DNA of 64,000 nucleotides from Mycolicibacter kumamotonensis (lineage in GTDB: Bacteria; Actinomycetota; Actinomycetes; Mycobacteriales; Mycobacteriaceae), in the NCBI RefSeq assembly GCF_002086285.1, contig NZ_MVHU01000005.1, positions 124,001 through 188,000 on the forward strand, given 5' to 3'. The notes below the pieces were generated by a model. The model saw only the letters and a program-made list of their open reading frames with translations. It searched no databases and was not told where the DNA came from. A program made the translations under genes and the position numbers. Positions 60,468 to 64,000 of this stretch are shown here, in pieces. How positions within the stretch are numbered: the first letter of the stretch is position 1; every line of letters starts with the position of its first letter.

Positions 60468-61676
60468 GTGGAGAGTCAGGTCGACGACGTCGCCGCCGCA
60501 CTCGACAAGCCGGCCGGCTACCTTGCCAACCCCTACCCGTACTTTCAGAGCCAGCGCACCCGGGCCGGGATCTTCCCCGGAACGGTCATGGATTACTCCA
60601 AGACCCCGGCGTCGCTGCGACCCGAAACCCAGTTCGCCGCCGTGTCTTTCGATGCGGTCAATCAAGTCTTCCGGGAAGCGGATTCGTTCAACTCAGGGAT
60701 CTACGACGTCACGATCGGATTGTTCCTCGGCCCGACCATCCTGGCGATGGAAGGCGAGCCGCACCGCAAACATCGCAACCTGGTGTCATCGGCCTTCAAG
60801 CGGAAATCGTTGGCGCACTGGGAGCCGGATGTGGTGCGGCCCATCTGCACCGGCCTGATCGACGAGTTCATCGACACCGGTAGCGCCGATCTGGTGGCCG
60901 ATTTCACCTTCGAGTTCCCGACCCGGGTCATCTCCATGCTGCTGGGCCTGCCCGAAGAGGACCTGCCGTGGTTCCGTCAGCGCGCAATCGAGCTGATCAG
61001 CTACACCGTCAACTACGAGCGAGCGTTCTCCGCGTCCGCGGCATTGAAGGAGTATTTCCTGGCCCAGATGGACAAGCGGAAGTCGCATCCGAACAACGAC
61101 ATCATCGGCGACCTGGTCACCGCGGAGGTCGACGGCGAGAAACTCAGCGACGAGGCGATCTATTCGTTCCTCCGCCTGCTGCTGCCGGCCGGGCTGGAGA
61201 CCACCTACCGGGCCACCAGCAACCTGCTGTACCTATTGCTGACTCATCCCGACCAGTTCGCCGCGGTGCAAGCCGATCACGGCCTGATCGGCGCCGCCAT
61301 CGAGGAGGGGCTGCGCTACGAGACGCCGCTGACCACCGTACAGCGCACCGCGATCCGCGACACCGAGGTAGCAGGCGTGACGATCCCGGCCGGCGCGGTC
61401 GTCGATGTCTGCATCGGCTCGGCCAACCGCGACGAGTCCCGGTGGGAGCGCGCCGAGGAGTTCGACATCTTCCGCAAATGGATTCCGCACATCACGTTCG
61501 CCGCCGGTGAGCACACCTGCATGGGTCTGCACCTGGCCCGGATGGAGATGCGGGTCGCGATGGAGTGCCTGCTGGAACGGCTCGGCGATATCACGCTGGT
61601 GACCGACGACAATCCACACATCTACGGCCAGCCGTTCCGGTCGCCGCGTTCGCTGCCGGTGACGTTCACGGCGTGA
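60468..61676 (+). CDS. Cytochrome P450, third of the window
   Basis: 402-residue P450. The I-helix reads LLPAGLETTYRATSN, so the usual acidic residue-Thr pair is Glu-Thr; the ExxR motif is EEGLRYE and the haem loop FAAGEHTC with Cys351. The start is GTG 60468 behind GGGAG. The gene has its own operator-like repeat in the 76-base gap from the preceding P450, so it is probably a separate transcription unit. The substrate is unknown. Confidence 0.94.
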   Translation: MESQVDDVAAALDKPAGYLANPYPYFQSQRTRAGIFPGTVMDYSKTPASLRPETQFAAVSFDAVNQVFREADSFNSGIYDVTIGLFLGPTILAMEGEPHRKHRNLVSSAFKRKSLAHWEPDVVRPICTGLIDEFIDTGSADLVADFTFEFPTRVISMLLGLPEEDLPWFRQRAIELISYTVNYERAFSASAALKEYFLAQMDKRKSHPNNDIIGDLVTAEVDGEKLSDEAIYSFLRLLLPAGLETTYRATSNLLYLLLTHPDQFAAVQADHGLIGAAIEEGLRYETPLTTVQRTAIRDTEVAGVTIPAGAVVDVCIGSANRDESRWERAEEFDIFRKWIPHITFAAGEHTCMGLHLARMEMRVAMECLLERLGDITLVTDDNPHIYGQPFRSPRSLPVTFTA

Positions 61677-61683
61677 ATCCCGC

Positions 61684-61740
61684 CGACTGTGCGGTTTCGC
61701 ACGCGACACGCCGATCAGTGCGCACCAAACCACACTGTCG
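61684..61740. repeat. Imperfect inverted repeat between convergent genes
   Basis: The left arm begins CGACTGTGCGGTTT; the reverse complement of the right arm begins CGACAGTGTGGTTT, 13 of 16 positions pairing, with about 25 bases between. It lies between the stops of the P450 and the aldehyde dehydrogenase. It could act as a bidirectional terminator or be a dispersed palindromic element. Confidence 0.55.
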
Positions 61741-61752
61741 ATAGCTAATACC

Positions 61753-63309
61753 TCACGCCCCCCGGGGTTTGCGGTAGCCGATGGTCTTGGTCTCCAGGTA
61801 CTGCGAGAACCCCTCGATCCCGCACTGGCGGCCCCAGCCGCTGCTCTTGTAGCCGCCGAACGGCGCGTCGGCGCCGTAGTACATCCCCCCGTTGACACCG
61901 ATCGCCCCGGTGCGCGCCCGGCGGGCCACGGCCATGGCCCGTTCGGCGGATGCCGAGACCACCGCGCCGGCCAGCCCGAAGGCGCTGTCGTTGGCGATCC
62001 GCACCGCCTCGTTGTCGTCCCCGAACGGCAGGATCACCAGGATCGGTCCGAACACCTCGTGCTGCGCGATGGCCGCGCTGTTGTCGACACCGACGATCAC
62101 CGTGGGCTGCACGTAGTTCCCGCCGCGCAGGCCTGGCGGTAGGTCTTCGTATTCCCCACCGCCGGTGGTGATCTCGGCCCCGTCGCGCCGGGCCTGCGCA
62201 ACTGCGTCGAGCACCCGCTGCTTCTGCTCTGCGCTGATCAGCGGGCCGACCAGAGTCTGCGGTAGCGCCGGGTCACCCACCGTCACCGCCGCGAACGCCG
62301 CGGTCACCGCGGCCACGATCTCGTCGAACATGCTGGTGTGCACCAGCATCCGGGTGGTGGCCGCGCAAGCCTGCCCGGCGTGCACGCATACGCCTACGGC
62401 GGCCGGGATGACCTTGGCCGGGTCCGCGTCGTCGAGCACGATCAATGCCGACTTCCCGCCCAGTTCAAGGAAAGTCCGCTTCATCGTGTCGACGCCGCGG
62501 CGGGCCAGCAGCTTGCCGGCGGCGGTCGATCCGGTGAAGGAGATCATGTCGACCCGTGGGTCGGTGCCCAGCAGACCGGCGACCTCATTGGATCCGGTCG
62601 GCACCACGTTGACCACTCCGGCCGGGAAATCGGTACGCTCGGCCACGAGCCGCCCCAGCCGGGTGGCGTTCCACGGGGTGTGGGGATCCGGCTTGAGCAC
62701 CACGGTGTTGCCGGCCGCCAGCGCGGGCCCCAACTTGTTCAGGATCACCTCGACGGGGAAGTTGGACGGGGTTATCGCCGCCACCACACCGATCGGCTCC
62801 TTGACGACGGTGCGCACGTTGCGGTCGCCGAACAGTCCGCCGCCTTCGATCCGCCGCTCCCACTCGAACTCGTCGACCAGCCGCGTCGGGTAGCGCAACG
62901 CGTCTGCCAGCGGCCAATCCAGCTGCGCCAGTTGGGTGGTCATCACCGGACAGCCCACTTCGGCGATGAGTTCAGTGCGCAGCTCTTCTTTCTCGTCCTC
63001 CAACGCGGACTGCAACTGGCCCAGGCACCGCTTGCGCAGTTCGCGGTTGGTCGACCAGTCGGTGTCGTCGAAGGCGCGGCGCGCCGCACCGATCGCCCAC
63101 CCCATGTCGATGTCCTGGGCGGACGCGGTGGTGCCCAACACCCGGCCGGTGGTGGGACTGACATTGTCGAACTCCGCACCGGAGGCCGCCGCGACCAGCT
63201 TCCCGTCGATCAGCATCCGTGGCTCTGCCGCCGCGGCGGCCCGTTCGCCGATCTCCACGCTGGTGCCTTCGACGTCGCCGCCTTCTTTCGGAGGCCCAAC
63301 CGTAACCAT
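61753..63309 (-). CDS. Aldehyde dehydrogenase family protein
   Basis: About 518 residues from 63309. Family marks are VVAAITPSNFPVEVILNKLG, the catalytic Glu in LELGGKSALIVL, the nucleophile Cys in HAGQACAATTRM, HEVFGPILVILPFGDDNEAV and PFGGYKSSGWGR. The conserved domain begins at RMLIDGKLVAAASG. The start is uncertain: ATG 63309 overlaps the shared operator-like motif, whereas GTG 63258 would leave 17 fewer residues and a normal leader. The aldehyde substrate is unknown. It is divergent from a class III CoA-transferase gene. Confidence 0.92.
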   Translation of the reverse strand: MVTVGPPKEGGDVEGTSVEIGERAAAAAEPRMLIDGKLVAAASGAEFDNVSPTTGRVLGTTASAQDIDMGWAIGAARRAFDDTDWSTNRELRKRCLGQLQSALEDEKEELRTELIAEVGCPVMTTQLAQLDWPLADALRYPTRLVDEFEWERRIEGGGLFGDRNVRTVVKEPIGVVAAITPSNFPVEVILNKLGPALAAGNTVVLKPDPHTPWNATRLGRLVAERTDFPAGVVNVVPTGSNEVAGLLGTDPRVDMISFTGSTAAGKLLARRGVDTMKRTFLELGGKSALIVLDDADPAKVIPAAVGVCVHAGQACAATTRMLVHTSMFDEIVAAVTAAFAAVTVGDPALPQTLVGPLISAEQKQRVLDAVAQARRDGAEITTGGGEYEDLPPGLRGGNYVQPTVIVGVDNSAAIAQHEVFGPILVILPFGDDNEAVRIANDSAFGLAGAVVSASAERAMAVARRARTGAIGVNGGMYYGADAPFGGYKSSGWGRQCGIEGFSQYLETKTIGYRKPRGA

Positions 63310-63317
63310 TACAGTAG
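63299..63317. promoter_or_regulatory. Shared operator-like motif, site 3
   Basis: On the minus strand CTACTGTAATGGTTACGGT, 16 of 19 positions identical to site 2. It overlaps the upstream start candidate of the aldehyde dehydrogenase, in the divergent spacer with the CoA-transferase gene. Confidence 0.55.
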
Positions 63318-63354
63318 AATACTCCAATATGTCGGACGTCAGGAGCGCGCTGAG

Positions 63355-64000
63355 TTGATCAAGGTGATGAACGGCTTCCGGGTGCTGGAGGTTGCGCAGT
63401 TCACGTTCGTCCCCGCCGCCGGGGCGATTCTGGCCGACTGGGGCGCCGACGTCATCAAGGTCGAACATCCCGTACGCGGCGACACCCAGCGTGGCTTCAT
63501 CCGGATGGGGGGCTTCGAGCTCGACCCGGACCGCCATCCGCTGATCGAACACCCCAACCGCGGTAAGCGCAGCGTCGGCATAGACGTCTCCACATCCGAT
63601 GGGCAGCAGGTACTTTACGAACTGGCCGCCACCGCCGATGTGTTCTTGACCAACTACCTGCCCCGGGCACGGCAGAAGAACAGGTTCGACGTCGAGCACA
63701 TCCGCGCGGCGAATCCGGACATCGTCTACGCCCGCGGCAGCGCCTACGGCGACAAGGGCCCCGAACGCGACATCGGCGGCTTCGACGGCACCGCATTCTG
63801 GACACGCAGCGGCGTCGGCCACGCCCTGAGCCCCGAGGAGCTCGGCGCACCGCTCTCCCAGGGCATCCCGGCGTTCGGCGACTCCGTCGGCGGTATGAAC
63901 ATCGCGGGCGGTATCGCCGCCGCGCTGCTGCATCGCGAGCGCACCGGGCAGGCACTCGAAGTCGATGTCTCGCTGCTGTCCACGGCGTGGTGGGCGGCCG
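63355..64000 (+). CDS. Class III CoA-transferase (CaiB/BaiF family), C-terminus outside window
   Basis: An uninterrupted plus-strand frame runs to the window edge (215 codons). VLEVAQFTFVPAAGAILADWG and GADVIKVEHPVRGD at the start, HPNRGKRSVGID, ADVFLTNYLP and the GFDGTAFWTRSGV region with the later GDSVGGMNIAGGIAAALLHR and ERTGQALEVDVSLL are the CaiB/BaiF plan. The enzyme moves CoA between carboxylic acids, or in relatives racemises alpha-methylacyl-CoA. TTG 63355 follows AGGAG nine bases upstream; ATG 63367 is the alternative. It is divergent from the aldehyde dehydrogenase gene and probably part of the same catabolic unit. Confidence 0.88.
   Translation, partial: MIKVMNGFRVLEVAQFTFVPAAGAILADWGADVIKVEHPVRGDTQRGFIRMGGFELDPDRHPLIEHPNRGKRSVGIDVSTSDGQQVLYELAATADVFLTNYLPRARQKNRFDVEHIRAANPDIVYARGSAYGDKGPERDIGGFDGTAFWTRSGVGHALSPEELGAPLSQGIPAFGDSVGGMNIAGGIAAALLHRERTGQALEVDVSLLSTAWWAA

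Overview
The window is high-GC actinobacterial DNA, and its gene order and gene families point to a Mycobacterium-group species other than M. tuberculosis. The signs are a PGRS-type glycine-repeat protein, a complete mycofactocin operon beside rpsJ, a sulfatase and its maturase set between rpsQ and rplN, sppA and paired LCM-type methyltransferases between rplO and secY, a DUF732 secreted protein, an EccE-like protein and many P450s. From memory, the core order mft - rpsJ...rpsQ - atsA - rplN...rplO - sppA - methyltransferase - secY - adk - map matches M. tuberculosis Rv0691-Rv0734. Most core genes lie on the minus strand, so the window reads that region in reverse.

Layout. 1-6.1 kb: a tightly overlapping minus-strand operon that looks like a small-molecule biosynthesis-and-export cassette. 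It holds a ThDP enzyme with a one-base frameshift, a START/SRPBCC protein, a KASIII-like enzyme, a HisC-like PLP aminotransferase, an ABC ATPase and an FtsX-type permease cut by the window edge. 6.2-8.9 kb: mapA, adk, secY. 9.2-16.2 kb: two tandem methyltransferases, a secreted phosphodiesterase-like protein, a beta-lactamase-fold esterase, a DUF732 protein and sppA. 16.3-23.4 kb: a 2,389-residue exported PGRS protein without a PE domain, containing a recent internal duplication. 23.6-27.8 kb: the spc ribosomal operon rplN-rplX-rplE-rpsN-rpsH-rplF-rplR-rpsE-rpmD-rplO, closed by a strong intrinsic terminator. 28.1-31.3 kb: a formylglycine-type sulfatase and its activating enzyme. 31.4-35.1 kb: accessory genes (LysR regulator, low-complexity secreted protein, orphan EccE-like protein). 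35.1-40.6 kb: the S10 operon from rpsJ to rpsQ, with a promoter candidate and a long leader. 41-44.6 kb: a hotdog-fold protein, a lipoprotein-like carboxylesterase and a P450. 44.6-51.9 kb: the mycofactocin operon mftA-mftG (mftA is 33 codons) with divergent mftR. 51.9-64 kb: a catabolic or oxidative region with an F420-type LLM oxidoreductase, a Rieske oxygenase, an acyl-CoA synthetase, two aldehyde dehydrogenases, a hydroxyacid dehydrogenase, an SDR, two more P450s and a class III CoA-transferase cut by the window edge.

How the parts work together. The ribosomal, secY, adk and map genes are housekeeping. The mycofactocin operon makes a peptide-derived redox cofactor and its regeneration enzyme (mftG). 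The region to its right is rich in the alcohol and aldehyde redox enzymes that such a cofactor could serve, although no enzyme there is shown to use it. A repeated DNA motif (TTACWGT, five bases, TTACWGT) occurs in three promoter regions of the 58-63.3 kb cluster and suggests one shared regulator that is not an evident gene in this window. The strongest candidates for something undescribed are the 1-6.1 kb cassette and this regulon.
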